This document shows, piece after piece, positions 16,351 through 24,494 of a DNA stretch of 45,479 nucleotides. The translations under genes and the position numbers were made by a program. Under the pieces are notes generated by a model. The model was not told where the DNA came from, did no database searches, and saw only the letters and a list, made by a program, of their open reading frames with translations. Each line of letters starts with the position of its first letter. Positions within the stretch are counted from its first letter, which is position 1. Source of the stretch: CAZCEC01 sp964497615 (GTDB lineage Bacteria; Chloroflexota; Anaerolineae; Anaerolineales; UBA6663); assembly GCA_964497615.1 (NCBI GenBank), contig CAZCEC010000052.1:1-45479 (forward strand), written 5' to 3'.

Positions 16351-17204
16351 CAATTCCCTTTCACATCGGCGCCTGGTTCAATGGCGCGGCCAAACATATG
16401 GGTCAGCGTGGGCAGGTCCACCCGCGAGGTGATATCCAGGCTCAGCGGCGTCACCGACACCACACCGTCGATCAGCGCGCGCACGTCCGAATCCGCCTCC
16501 ACCAGCTCCGGTTCGATCTGGCGCAGGTAGGGGATTTTGACGTTGTCGCCCAGGTTGAGGCGGTTGGGCTTCTGCGGCAAGTAGTAGCGGGTGCGCGACA
16601 GGCGGGTGATACGCCACGGCGTGCCCGGCGTGGCGCCCTCGGGCACCTCCACTTTCAGCACGTCCACGTCCGGCTGCCGGTCGAGGTTCAGCAGCAGCCG
16701 CGCGAACTTGTGCGTGAAGTGCGCGGCGGCGGCGAAGTCCACCTCGGTCGAGTGGCTGAGGTGGTAGCTCTCGTGCGTCTGGAGCGAAACCGCCAGCCCC
16801 ATCAGCCCAAAGCTGGCCCCCTCCAGGGTGGCGCCCACCGTGCCGGAAATGGTCACGCCGCTGCCGACGTTCTCACCGTAGTTGATGCCCGCCACCAGCA
16901 GGTCGGGGTGGCGCGGCAGCAGTTCCACCAGTCCATGCTGCACCACCTGCGCGGGCGTGCCCTCCACGGCGTATACGCGCCAGGTCTTGCCGTGGACGGT
17001 CACGGCCTCTTCGTAGATGCGGCCTTCCGAGGTGTAAGGCATGCTGCGCCCCGCGCCGCTGAACTGGGTGCGCGGCGCGACGACCGTCACGTAGCCCAGC
17101 GGCGCCAGGGCCTCGGCCGCCGCCCACAGGCCGGGACTGCCAATGCCGTCGTCGTTGGTCAGCAGGATGAGTTTTTCGTCGGCGGGTGGTAGGTCGAGGT
17201 TCAA
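16350..17204 (-). CDS. surE: 5'-nucleotidase SurE
   Basis: 284 residues, metal-dependent survival-protein phosphatase that dephosphorylates nucleoside 5'/3' monophosphates. Motifs are ILLTNDDGIGSPGLWA (metal-binding Asp18-Asp19), VVAPRTQFSGAGRSMP, and LLVAGINYGENVGSGVTISGTVGAT (metal-binding Asn). The start is TTG 17204, with GGAG ten bases upstream; a TATCAT box at 17236-17231 could serve as its own promoter, leaving a leader of about 20 bases. It is followed directly by the M20 peptidase. The C-terminal 60 residues continue beyond the usual core, as in longer SurE proteins. Confidence 0.93.
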   Translation of the reverse strand: MNLDLPPADEKLILLTNDDGIGSPGLWAAAEALAPLGYVTVVAPRTQFSGAGRSMPYTSEGRIYEEAVTVHGKTWRVYAVEGTPAQVVQHGLVELLPRHPDLLVAGINYGENVGSGVTISGTVGATLEGASFGLMGLAVSLQTHESYHLSHSTEVDFAAAAHFTHKFARLLLNLDRQPDVDVLKVEVPEGATPGTPWRITRLSRTRYYLPQKPNRLNLGDNVKIPYLRQIEPELVEADSDVRALIDGVVSVTPLSLDITSRVDLPTLTHMFGRAIEPGADVKGN

Positions 17205-17230
17205 TTGTGTCTGGCTCCGGTTCCGCCGGG

Positions 17231-17236
17231 ATGATA
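17231..17236 (-). promoter_or_regulatory. possible -10 box TATCAT of surE
   Basis: TATCAT on the minus strand, 26 bases before TTG 17204, in the 68-base gap after the histidine-kinase gene. Same box as used upstream of both receiver-GAF genes. No clear -35. Confidence 0.35.
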
Positions 17237-17272
17237 CCAGCCGGGCCAGGAAATGGAAAGACGCTGCCCGCC

Positions 17273-19201
17273 TCAGCCCGTCCGCGTGCTGGGGGTATAT
17301 TGGGGAAGGACGATGGTGAACGTCGTGCCGCCGTCGGGCTGCGAATTGAGCCAGACCCGGCCGTCGTGGTTCTCCACAATCGAGCGCACGATGGACAGCC
17401 CCAGCCCCGTTCCGGAGAATTCCTGCCGCGTGTTCGACGCGCGGTAGAACTTGTCGAAGATGTACGGCTGGTCGGCGGGCGGGATGCCCATGCCCGTGTC
17501 CGCCACCGTCAGCAGGATCAGATCGTCCTCCGCCTGGGCAGCGACGGTGACGCTGCCGCCCTCCGGGGTGTACTTGATCGCGTTGTCGATCAGGTTGGTC
17601 AGCATCTGCCGCATGCGCGGCGGGTTGGCGAAGATCGTCGGGAGGTTTTCCGGGACGCTGACCGTCAGGGTCTGGTGCTTGGCCTCGGCCTGCTGCCGCA
17701 GCCCGTCCACCGCGTAGCGCACCACCAGCGACAGGTGCGTGGGCTCCTTCTGGGTATCAAAGCCCGCCTCGATCCGGCCCAGGTCCAGCAGGTCCGTGAT
17801 CAGGGTGGTGATGGACTGCACGCTGTACTGCACCCGGCGGATGAACTCGGCCTGCTGGTCGTTCACCGGGCCGGCCCGGCCGATCAATTCCACGTACCCC
17901 AGGATGGCCGTCAGCGGCGAGCGCAGGTCGTGCGAAACCGTGGTCACAAACTCGGACTTGATGCGGTCCAGCTTCTTGAGATGCGTGATGTCTTGCAGCA
18001 GCACCGCCCGCCCCACGTCGGGGATGGGCGTGAGGTGGGCGTGGAACACGCGCCCATCCTCCAGGCTGATCTCGGCATTGCGGCTCTTGCCGTTGAACAG
18101 CTCGCGCACCTCGGCGTTGCGGATCAGCGTGGCGTAATCACGCCCCGTCACGTCGTCGCTGCTGACGCCAAAGGCGATGCGTGCCGTGGGATTGATGAGC
18201 ACCAGCCGGTTGTCGGCATCCACCACGATCACGCCGTCTTCCGTCTCGCGCAGGATGGTCTCAAGCTGCGCCCGCTCACGCTCGGTGCGGGCATATAGGT
18301 AGGCGTTGTCGATGGCAATGGCAGCATAGTCGCCCAGGGCCTGCAGCAGCCGCTGGTCGTGCCGGGTGAAGGCCCGCCCGGCCCGGCGGTTGTCCACCCC
18401 CAGCACCCCGATCACCCGGTCGCGCACCTTCAGCGGCACGTAGACCAGCGAGTGCACCAGGTAAGCGGTCTTGATCTTCTGCGGCGAGTTCTGGTCAAGC
18501 AGCACCGCCTCGCCGGTGCGGATGACGTAGCCGGCCAGCGAGTCCTGCGAGCGCAGCCGGAACGTCCGCACGAAGTTGTCTTCAAAGTTCTTGGAGGCCC
18601 GCATGGTCAGTTCGTTGGACTGCTCGTCCAGCAGCAGCAGCGAGCCCTCCTCCGCGCCCGAGAGCGTCACAGCCGCCTCGACCACCTTGGTCAGCACCTG
18701 GTCCAGGTCCAGCACCGCCGTCACGCTGCGGCCAATGCCGGTGAGAGTCTCCAGTTCCTTCAGGCGCTGCACCGCCACCCGGTGCGCCGCCGCCAGCTCG
18801 GCCTGCATCCGGGCGTGCTCGCGGCGCGCATGCACCGCATCCAGCGTGCGCCGCACCGCCCCCAGGAATTCCTCTTCGCCAAACGGCTTGATCAGGTAAT
18901 CGGCCACGCCGCTGCGCAGCGCCAGCTTGGCCAGCTCTTCCGAGCCTTCCGCCGTAACCAGGATGACGGGAATGCCCAGGTTCTCGCGATGCACCATCTG
19001 GGCCAGCTCCAGCCCGGTGACCTCGGGCATCTTCATGTCGGCCACGATCAAGTCCGGCGCGGATTGGCGGGCCATGTTGAGACCCGCCTGTCCGTCCTCA
19101 GCGATCAGGGTGGTATAGCCATGGGGGCGCAGGATGTAGTTGACCATCAAGTCGCGCATTTCGCGCGAGTCGTCAACAACCAGTACCTTCTCGGACGGCA
19201 T
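17273..19201 (-). CDS. receiver-GAF-PAS-histidine kinase sensor
   Basis: 642 residues, soluble. Domains in order: receiver (1-120, acceptor Asp55 in LIVADMKMPE, Lys105), short coiled coil, GAF (about 145-305), PAS (about 312-405), HisKA dimerisation domain with the phospho-His424 in TTVSHDLRSPLTAILGYVELI, and HATPase (N box around Asn540, DTGMGIP at 568-574, GTGLGLS at 597-603). No membrane segment, so input comes through the N-terminal receiver and an intracellular ligand. ATG 19201 has no ribosome site and lies seven bases after a TATCAT box, so it may be leaderless. Co-oriented with a degenerate paralogue upstream (19493-20692). Confidence 0.94.
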   Translation of the reverse strand: MPSEKVLVVDDSREMRDLMVNYILRPHGYTTLIAEDGQAGLNMARQSAPDLIVADMKMPEVTGLELAQMVHRENLGIPVILVTAEGSEELAKLALRSGVADYLIKPFGEEEFLGAVRRTLDAVHARREHARMQAELAAAHRVAVQRLKELETLTGIGRSVTAVLDLDQVLTKVVEAAVTLSGAEEGSLLLLDEQSNELTMRASKNFEDNFVRTFRLRSQDSLAGYVIRTGEAVLLDQNSPQKIKTAYLVHSLVYVPLKVRDRVIGVLGVDNRRAGRAFTRHDQRLLQALGDYAAIAIDNAYLYARTERERAQLETILRETEDGVIVVDADNRLVLINPTARIAFGVSSDDVTGRDYATLIRNAEVRELFNGKSRNAEISLEDGRVFHAHLTPIPDVGRAVLLQDITHLKKLDRIKSEFVTTVSHDLRSPLTAILGYVELIGRAGPVNDQQAEFIRRVQYSVQSITTLITDLLDLGRIEAGFDTQKEPTHLSLVVRYAVDGLRQQAEAKHQTLTVSVPENLPTIFANPPRMRQMLTNLIDNAIKYTPEGGSVTVAAQAEDDLILLTVADTGMGIPPADQPYIFDKFYRASNTRQEFSGTGLGLSIVRSIVENHDGRVWLNSQPDGGTTFTIVLPQYTPSTRTG

Positions 19202-19208
19202 GGGGTGA

Positions 19209-19214
19209 ATGATA
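19209..19214 (-). promoter_or_regulatory. -10 box TATCAT of the sensor kinase (leaderless spacing)
   Basis: TATCAT seven bases before ATG 19201. A purine-rich tract with four G runs on the plus strand (19223-19245) covers the -35 region. Confidence 0.45.
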
Positions 19215-19222
19215 GCATGAGA

Positions 19223-19290
19223 GGGAGGGAGAGGGGAAATTGGGGAAATAAAGGAAATGAGGGAAGTTGGGGCCGCGGGGGACTCAAGGG
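19223..19290. repeat. G-rich GGGAAAT-type degenerate tandem repeat with quadruplex motif
   Basis: Four G runs at 19223-19225, 19227-19229, 19233-19236 and 19242-19245 with loops of 1, 3 and 5 bases meet the usual quadruplex pattern on the plus strand. Further units (GGAAATGA, GGGAAGTT) continue to about 19290. Nothing coding is apparent. Confidence 0.55.
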
Positions 19291-19403
19291 CAGCGTATCA
19301 GGGGTACAAAGGGCGGGAGGCGACCCAAGGGACTCGGGGAAAGCGCTAACGCGCTCGGCCCGCGTAGGAGCGCGCCTGCCGTGGAACGGGGTTGCACGCG
19401 CGA

Positions 19404-19432
19404 TCGGGCGGCAGTTTTGGCCGCCGAACCCC
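19404..19432. repeat. GGCGGC-GCCGCC hairpin (repeat copy 2)
   Basis: GGCGGC at 19407-19412, loop AGTTTTG, GCCGCC at 19420-19425, followed by GAACCCCGC. It matches the block at 14931-14958 closely. It lies about 60 bases beyond the stop of the receiver-GAF gene (minus), so it might also end that transcript. The adjoining GTAGGAGCGCGC at about 19365 resembles a common interspersed bacterial repeat. Confidence 0.5.
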
Positions 19433-19492
19433 GCGGGTCAAGTTGGACTCATGCGCTTGGGTGCCAGGCTTCGGCGCGGCAGGCCGCCCGGC

Positions 19493-20692
19493 CTACTTGG
19501 GGTTCGTTATGGGTGCAGTGGCGGCAGCAGGCGCCAGCCCGTCCACCAGCCGCTCCAGCGCCGCCAGCCGGTCGAGCGCGTCCACCAGGCTGTCGGCCTG
19601 CTGGCGAGGCAGGCCACCCGCGCCCTGCAGGAGCTGCTCGATGTCGTGGCGGGTCTGGTACAGCGGCGCCCGCAGTTGCTGGGCCAGCCGGCGCTGATCT
19701 TCGTCCCGGCGCGCGTTGCGGGCCAACTGATCCTCAAACGCCTGCTGGAGCGATTGCGCCCGCGCCTCCAGCGCCTGGAACAGCCGGCCGTTGACGATGG
19801 CGATCACGGCATAGTCAGCCACGGCGTTTAGCATCGCCTGGTCCCGTTCGGTGAAGGGCCGGCCCGACTTGTTGCCCGCGGCCAGCACCCCCAGCACCTT
19901 GTCCTTCGCCTTGAGCGGCACCGCCACCGCCGCCTTCACCACCTGCCCCGCGCGCAGCTTGGCCAGCGCCGGCCCGGCCAGAGTCAGCCCTTCGCCTGAG
20001 ACCAGCAGCAGCGACGTGATGCCATCGTCCCACGGCTGGTTCAGGCGGATGGTGCTGAGGTTGGGCAGATTCTTGCCGGCGCGCAGCAGCGGCTTGCCGC
20101 TGCTCTCCTCCGACAGCATCAGCCAGCCCACCTCCGCCTCGGTGACGTACAGCCCAGCCTCCAGCAGGCGGGTGAACAGGTGATTGAGGTTGGTGACGGC
20201 CGTCACCGCCTTGCCGATGCCGGCCAGGGTCGTCAGTTCCCGCACGCGCTTCTCAAGCTGCTGGTTGGCGGCGGCCAGCCGCTCGCTGAGGGTCCCGCGC
20301 TCCCGGCGCAGGCGCACCTCCGAGAGCGCCCGATCGAAGCTGGCCACCAGCTCCGTCTCGCGCAAGGGCTTGCCCAGATAGTCCTTGGCCCCCAGCCGGA
20401 AGGCTTGCAGGGCGTGAGCCTCCGCCCCGCGCGGCCCGGTGGCAATGATAGTCGTTTCAAGCCCCTGGCTGCGCAGCGCGGCGATCAGGTCGCGGCCCGA
20501 CAGACCCGGCAATTCGAGGCAAGTTAGGAGGATATCCGGGGGCGCGGCCAGCGCGGCTTGCAGGGCCGCAGCCCCATCCTGTGCGGTCTCCACCTTATAC
20601 CCTTGCGGCACGAGAATTTGCTGGACGACGAGGTCGAGCACGTCAGGATCGTCGTCCACCACCAGGATGGTTTCGGTGCGCGTCGGCTTCAT
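19493..20692 (-). CDS. degenerate receiver-GAF-pseudo-HisKA protein
   Basis: 399 residues, a paralogue of the neighbouring sensor kinase. The receiver (1-125) keeps its acid pocket (Asp13-Asp14-Asp15) and Lys (GAKDYLGKPL), but the acceptor Asp is replaced by Cys58 in PDILLTCLELPG. A GAF domain (about 155-305) follows. The C-terminus (LAQQLRAPLYQTRHDIEQLL, then LPRQQADSLVDALDRLAALERLVDGLAP) aligns with the HisKA helices of the paralogue (VSHDLRSPLTAILGYVELI), with Gln338 in place of the phospho-His, and the ATPase domain is absent. It cannot signal by conventional phosphotransfer; it may dimerise with or inhibit the active kinase. ATG 20692 is nine bases after a TATCAT box. Confidence 0.85.
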   Translation of the reverse strand: MKPTRTETILVVDDDPDVLDLVVQQILVPQGYKVETAQDGAAALQAALAAPPDILLTCLELPGLSGRDLIAALRSQGLETTIIATGPRGAEAHALQAFRLGAKDYLGKPLRETELVASFDRALSEVRLRRERGTLSERLAAANQQLEKRVRELTTLAGIGKAVTAVTNLNHLFTRLLEAGLYVTEAEVGWLMLSEESSGKPLLRAGKNLPNLSTIRLNQPWDDGITSLLLVSGEGLTLAGPALAKLRAGQVVKAAVAVPLKAKDKVLGVLAAGNKSGRPFTERDQAMLNAVADYAVIAIVNGRLFQALEARAQSLQQAFEDQLARNARRDEDQRRLAQQLRAPLYQTRHDIEQLLQGAGGLPRQQADSLVDALDRLAALERLVDGLAPAAATAPITNPK

Positions 20693-20701
20693 ACCTCAGG
20701 G

Positions 20702-20707
20702 ATGATA
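20702..20707 (-). promoter_or_regulatory. -10 box TATCAT of the degenerate receiver-GAF gene
   Basis: TATCAT nine bases before ATG 20692. The context GCTATCAT is identical to that of the sensor kinase. GAGG also lies directly before the ATG but is too close for a normal ribosome site. Confidence 0.4.
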
Positions 20708-20763
20708 GCATGGGTGAGGCAAATAGGGGAACTGAGACTTGGATGAGAGCCGCCATTTCTACC

Positions 20764-20793
20764 TTGACGGCCGCTCCCGCTAAGGCCTAGAAT
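20764..20793 (+). promoter_or_regulatory. promoter TTGACG-N18-TAGAAT of the DnaJ-like gene
   Basis: Good sigma-70-type promoter. The leader contains a 6-bp hairpin, CCCTCC (20804-20809) with GGAGGG (20815-20820), directly before the ribosome site AGGAGA (20825-20830). No CIRCE element is seen. Confidence 0.65.
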
Positions 20794-20837
20794 CAAGCGT
20801 TGACCCTCCCCCTCGGAGGGCGCCAGGAGAACCGGCG

Positions 20838-21842
20838 ATGGAGTATCGCGACTACTACAAGGTGCTGGGCGTGCCCAAGCGCGCGGACGAGAAAGAAATC
20901 CGCAGCGCCTACCGCAAGCTGGCCCAGCAGTTTCACCCCGACAAGAACCCCGGCGACCAGCGCGCCGAAGACAAGTTCAAGGAAATCAACGAAGCCTACG
21001 AAGTGCTGGGCGACGCCGAGAAGCGCGCCCGCTACGACCAGCTCGGCTCCAGCTACACCCAATGGGAGCGCGCCGGCCGGCCCGGCATGGGCTTCGACTT
21101 CAGCCAGTGGGCGGGCATGGGCGGCACCGGCACCGGCCCGCGCGGCGGCCCCGCCCCCGACCTAAATGAGGTCTTCGGCCAGGGCGCGGGCGGGTTCTCG
21201 GAGTTCTTCACCACCCTGTTCGGCAACACCGGCCGCCGGGGCGGCCCCACCCGCACCCGCACCAGCACCTGGAGCCTGCGCGGCGAGGACATGGAACAGA
21301 CCGTGGACATCGCCCTGGAAGACGCCTACCGCGGCGCCAAGCGCATCCTGCAAAAGGGCGACCGCCGGCTGGAGGTCAACATCCCGGCCGGCGCCAAGAC
21401 CGGCACCCGCATCCGGCTGGCGGGCGCGGGCGGCCCCGGTCAGACGGCCGGCGATCTATTCGTCGTCATCAACGTCCGCCCGCACGCCGCCTTCCGCCGC
21501 GAGGGCGACGACCTGCACGTGGACGTGCCGGTTGATCTCTACACCGCCATCCTTGGCGGCGAGGCGCGCGTGCCCACCCTGGCCGGCGACGTGACCCTGA
21601 AGGTGACGCCCGAAGCCCAGCCCGGCAAGACCTTCCGGCTCACCGGGCGCGGCATGCCCCGGCTCAAACAGCCCGAGACGGCCGGCGACCTGTATGCCCA
21701 CCTCACCGTGCGCCTGCCCTCCGCCCTCAGCGACGAGGAGCGCGAATTGTTCCGCCAGTTGGCTGAGATGCACAACCGGCGCCCGACGACCCCGCCGGGC
21801 GGGGCGCACCCAGCCGACGACGGACGACCACAAACCGCGTGA
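20838..21842 (+). CDS. DnaJ-like co-chaperone without zinc fingers (CbpA type)
   Basis: 334 residues. The J domain at 1-70 has the HPD triad at His33-Pro34-Asp35 (QQFHPDKNPGD), then a Gly/Phe-rich linker (about 75-145), then two C-terminal substrate-binding beta domains (MEQTVDIALEDAYRGAKR, VNIPAGAKTGTRIRLAGAG, GDLFVVINV, LTGRGMP). The CXXCXGXG zinc repeats are missing, as in CbpA/DnaJ class II. It would stimulate DnaK ATPase. No dnaK or grpE lies nearby. Strong ribosome site AGGAGA seven bases before ATG 20838. Confidence 0.93.
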   Translation: MEYRDYYKVLGVPKRADEKEIRSAYRKLAQQFHPDKNPGDQRAEDKFKEINEAYEVLGDAEKRARYDQLGSSYTQWERAGRPGMGFDFSQWAGMGGTGTGPRGGPAPDLNEVFGQGAGGFSEFFTTLFGNTGRRGGPTRTRTSTWSLRGEDMEQTVDIALEDAYRGAKRILQKGDRRLEVNIPAGAKTGTRIRLAGAGGPGQTAGDLFVVINVRPHAAFRREGDDLHVDVPVDLYTAILGGEARVPTLAGDVTLKVTPEAQPGKTFRLTGRGMPRLKQPETAGDLYAHLTVRLPSALSDEERELFRQLAEMHNRRPTTPPGGAHPADDGRPQTA

Positions 21843-21941
21843 GTCCTCGCGCCCTCCTCCGTTTGCCCGCCGCATCATCCTCCAACGTGCAGCCCCTCCT
21901 TCAGTCGTCGGCCGCCCTTCGTCGCCTACCCCCACTCGGGA

Positions 21942-21970
21942 GTTCGTCTTTCGTCTTTCGTCCTTCGTCA
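21942..21970 (+). repeat. TTCGTCY heptamer repeat, copy E
   Basis: Four units (TTCGTCT, TTCGTCT, TTCGTCC, TTCGTCA) in the spacer between the DnaJ-like gene and the HtrA gene, ending about 25 bases before the HtrA ATG. Confidence 0.85.
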
Positions 21971-21995
21971 TCCCTATCCTCAGAAAGCAAGCACA

Positions 21996-23183
21996 ATGAA
22001 ACAACCTCGGTGGTTTATCGGATTGGTGACAGGTACGCTGCTGGCCGCCATGCTGGCCTGCTCCCTCGGCCCCGGCGCCGGCCCGGCGCAGGACGCGACC
22101 CCGCCCAGCACGCAGGTGGCGGTCGCGCCAGACACCACACAACCGCCCGCCCCCGTGCCCACGCTCACCCCCGGCGTGGCAGCGCCGGGCACGATCTCCA
22201 GCACTGAAGAACAACTGCTGATCGACCTGTACGAACGCGTCAACCCGTCGGTGGTATCCATCCTGGTGGATTTGGGCGGCTTCGGCGGGTCGCAAGGGTC
22301 GGGCTTTGTCTTCGACCTCGAGGGCCACATCGTCACCAACCAGCACGTAGTGGAGGGCGCGGTGTCCATCGAGGTGGACTTTGCCTCCGGGCTGAAACTG
22401 CGCGGCGAAGTGGTTGGCGCAGACCCCGACAGCGACCTGGCCGTCATCAAGGTCGACGCGCCCGAGGGCGCCCTCTTCCCCCTGCCCCTGGGCGACTCCG
22501 AATTGCTGCAGGTCGGCCAGCGTGTCGTCGCCATCGGCAACCCCTTCGGCTATGCCGGCACCATGACCACCGGCATCATCTCCGGCGTGGGCCGGGCGCT
22601 CACCGGCAACCGCATCACCGAGGAAGGCTCCACCTTCACCGCCCCCGACACCATCCAGACCGACACCGCCATCAACCCCGGCAACTCCGGCGGCCCACTG
22701 CTCAATCTCAGCGGCGAAGTGGTCGGCGTCAACCGCGCCATCGAGACCGATACCGGCGTCAACTCCGGCGTCAGCTTCTCCATCGCCTCCAACACCGTCC
22801 GGCAAGTCGTGCCCTACCTCATCCGCGACGGGCGGTTTGTCTATCCGTACCTGGGGATGCGCTACAGCAGCGCCGAGATGACCCTGGCCCAGCAGGAGGT
22901 GCTGGGCCTGCCGCAGACTGAAGGCACCTATGTGCTGTTCGTGGAGCCGGGCGGCCCCGCCGACCAGGGCGGCCTGCGCGGCGACTCGCAAGTCGACACT
23001 GGCACCACCCTGGCCGGCGACGGCGACCTGATCGTGGCCGTGGACGGCCTGGAGGTGCGCCTGTTCACCGACCTGATGAGCTACCTCATCAACCACACCC
23101 GCCCCGGCGACACCGTGACCCTCACCGTCCTGCGCGACGGCGACCGGGTGGACCTGAGTATTACGTTGGGCGAAAGACCGTAA
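21996..23183 (+). CDS. HtrA/DegP-type serine protease, lipoprotein, one PDZ domain
   Basis: 395 residues. A lipoprotein signal peptide ends at Cys22 (LLAAMLACSLG), followed by a Thr/Pro-rich linker (about 33-65) and a trypsin-like domain with His117 in HIVTNQHVVEG, Asp147 in DPDSDLAVIKV and Ser231 in NPGNSGGPLLN. A PDZ domain fills about 280-390 (FVEPGGPADQGGLRGDS, then DLIVAVDGLEVRLF). It would degrade or refold damaged proteins outside the membrane. ATG 21996 with a weak AGAAAG site. Ends at the shared terminator before recF; adjacency to the DnaJ-like gene fits a protein-quality theme. Confidence 0.94.
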   Translation: MKQPRWFIGLVTGTLLAAMLACSLGPGAGPAQDATPPSTQVAVAPDTTQPPAPVPTLTPGVAAPGTISSTEEQLLIDLYERVNPSVVSILVDLGGFGGSQGSGFVFDLEGHIVTNQHVVEGAVSIEVDFASGLKLRGEVVGADPDSDLAVIKVDAPEGALFPLPLGDSELLQVGQRVVAIGNPFGYAGTMTTGIISGVGRALTGNRITEEGSTFTAPDTIQTDTAINPGNSGGPLLNLSGEVVGVNRAIETDTGVNSGVSFSIASNTVRQVVPYLIRDGRFVYPYLGMRYSSAEMTLAQQEVLGLPQTEGTYVLFVEPGGPADQGGLRGDSQVDTGTTLAGDGDLIVAVDGLEVRLFTDLMSYLINHTRPGDTVTLTVLRDGDRVDLSITLGERP

Positions 23184-23192
23184 TGCATGTGA

Positions 23193-23258
23193 GCGTGTGA
23201 GCATGTGGGCTCGTGAGAACGCCTTTCCTCACATGCCCACGCGCTCACACGCGGTTTT
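23193..23258. terminator. bidirectional terminator between htrA and recF, overlapping the recF stop
   Basis: Arms 23193-23210 and 23235-23252 form an 18-bp stem (two irregular pairs), and the loop contains a further GTGAG/CTCAC stem (23213-23217 with 23228-23232). TTTT follows at 23255-23258 for the plus-strand gene. The recF stop codon (23245-23247) lies inside the right arm. Built from GTGTGAGC-like words similar to those of the hairpin at 24495-24541. Confidence 0.7.
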
Positions 23259-24459
23259 CTATCCTCCCCCCCGCCACCGACCACACCGCCGCCCCGGCCA
23301 CGAACTCCGGCGGGAACAGGCTCAGGTCGGTCGTCGTCAAGATGCACTGCTGCGCGCCGCCCAACCGCCTTAGCAGTTCGCGGCGGCGGTCCACATCCAG
23401 CTCGGCCAGCACTTCATCCAGCAGCAGCACCGGCCATTCGCCGGTCTTCACCTGCATCCACTCTACCTCCGCCAGCTTCAGCGCCAACACGGCGGTGCGC
23501 GCCTGCCCTCGCGAGCCATACGTGCCCAGGTCAATCCCGTTCGCCAGAAAGCGCACCTCGTCGCGGTGCGGCCCGGACAGCGTCTGCCCGCGCGCAATCT
23601 CCTCGGCGCGGGTCGTCTTGAGCCGCTCGCGCAGCCCCGCTTGTACCTCGCCCACGGGCAGCCCCACCCGGTGCACGGGCACATCCAGCGGCAGGCCCAA
23701 CTGCCCCTCCGGCGCCGCAGCCGGGTCGTAGGCCGGGTGATAGGCCAGCCGCAGTCCGTCCGTGCCGCGCGTCAGGTCGCGATGGATCGCGGCGGCCAAA
23801 GTTTCCAGCGAGGCCAGGGCGGCGGCGCGGGTGCTAAAGATGAGGGCGCCGTGCTCGCACAGGCGCTCGTCCCAGAACTCCAATTGATTGTCGGACCCGC
23901 CGCGCTCCTGCAACTGCTTGAGCAGGGCATTGCGCTGAGTGAGCACTTTGCCGTATTCCGCCAGCGCAAAGGCATAGGTCGGGTCCACCTGGCACAGCGC
24001 CAGGTCCAGATACCGGCGGCGGTCAGAGGGCGGCCCTTCGATCAGGGTCAAGTCCTGGGGCAAAAAGAGCACGGCGTTGATCTGCCCCGCCAGCTCGCCC
24101 ACGCGCCGCTTGACCCCGTTGATCAGCACCTCCTTGCGCAGGCGGCCGTCCCCGATTTGCGTCGGGTCCACCACCAGCCGGATCTCCACCCGCTTGGGCG
24201 CCGGGTCATCGTGGGCCACAGCCTCGGCCACGATACGGGCGAAGGGCAGGTTTTCGGTGCGCAGGGTGAGGAAGTTAATCAGTTGCCGGTCCGACGAGGC
24301 GTGGTGCGATTGGCCGGTGGCAAGGAAATACAGCGCTTCCAGCAGGCTGGTCTTGCCCTGGGCATTCGCGCCCACCAGCACCAGCGGGCCGGTGGGCAGG
24401 TCGGCCTCCAGGCGGGCATACAGCCGGAAGTTGGTCAGCGAAATGTGGCGGACGTGCAT
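23245..24459 (-). CDS. recF: DNA replication and repair protein RecF
   Basis: 404 residues. RecF is an ABC/SMC-like ATPase that loads RecA at gapped DNA. It shows MHVRHISLTNFRLY at the N-terminus, Walker A VGANAQGKTSLLEALYFLATG (28-48), LPQDLTLIEGPPSDRRRYLD, the signature SGPHRDEVRF with SRGQARTAVLALKLAE, and Walker B WPVLLLDEVLAELD. ATG 24459 is nine bases after TAGAAT (24474-24469), so it has its own, possibly leaderless, promoter. It is not beside dnaA/dnaN as in many bacteria, but flanked by two hairpins made of similar words. Confidence 0.95.
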   Translation of the reverse strand: MHVRHISLTNFRLYARLEADLPTGPLVLVGANAQGKTSLLEALYFLATGQSHHASSDRQLINFLTLRTENLPFARIVAEAVAHDDPAPKRVEIRLVVDPTQIGDGRLRKEVLINGVKRRVGELAGQINAVLFLPQDLTLIEGPPSDRRRYLDLALCQVDPTYAFALAEYGKVLTQRNALLKQLQERGGSDNQLEFWDERLCEHGALIFSTRAAALASLETLAAAIHRDLTRGTDGLRLAYHPAYDPAAAPEGQLGLPLDVPVHRVGLPVGEVQAGLRERLKTTRAEEIARGQTLSGPHRDEVRFLANGIDLGTYGSRGQARTAVLALKLAEVEWMQVKTGEWPVLLLDEVLAELDVDRRRELLRRLGGAQQCILTTTDLSLFPPEFVAGAAVWSVAGGRIENRV

Positions 24460-24468
24460 GCGCTCGCG

Positions 24469-24474
24469 ATTCTA
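24469..24474 (-). promoter_or_regulatory. -10 box TAGAAT of recF (leaderless spacing)
   Basis: TAGAAT on the minus strand nine bases before ATG 24459, preceded by TGC (a weak extended -10). The perfect inverted repeat at 24495-24541 ends 20 bases upstream. Confidence 0.5.
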
Positions 24475-24494
24475 GCACACGCCCATTGCCAGGT

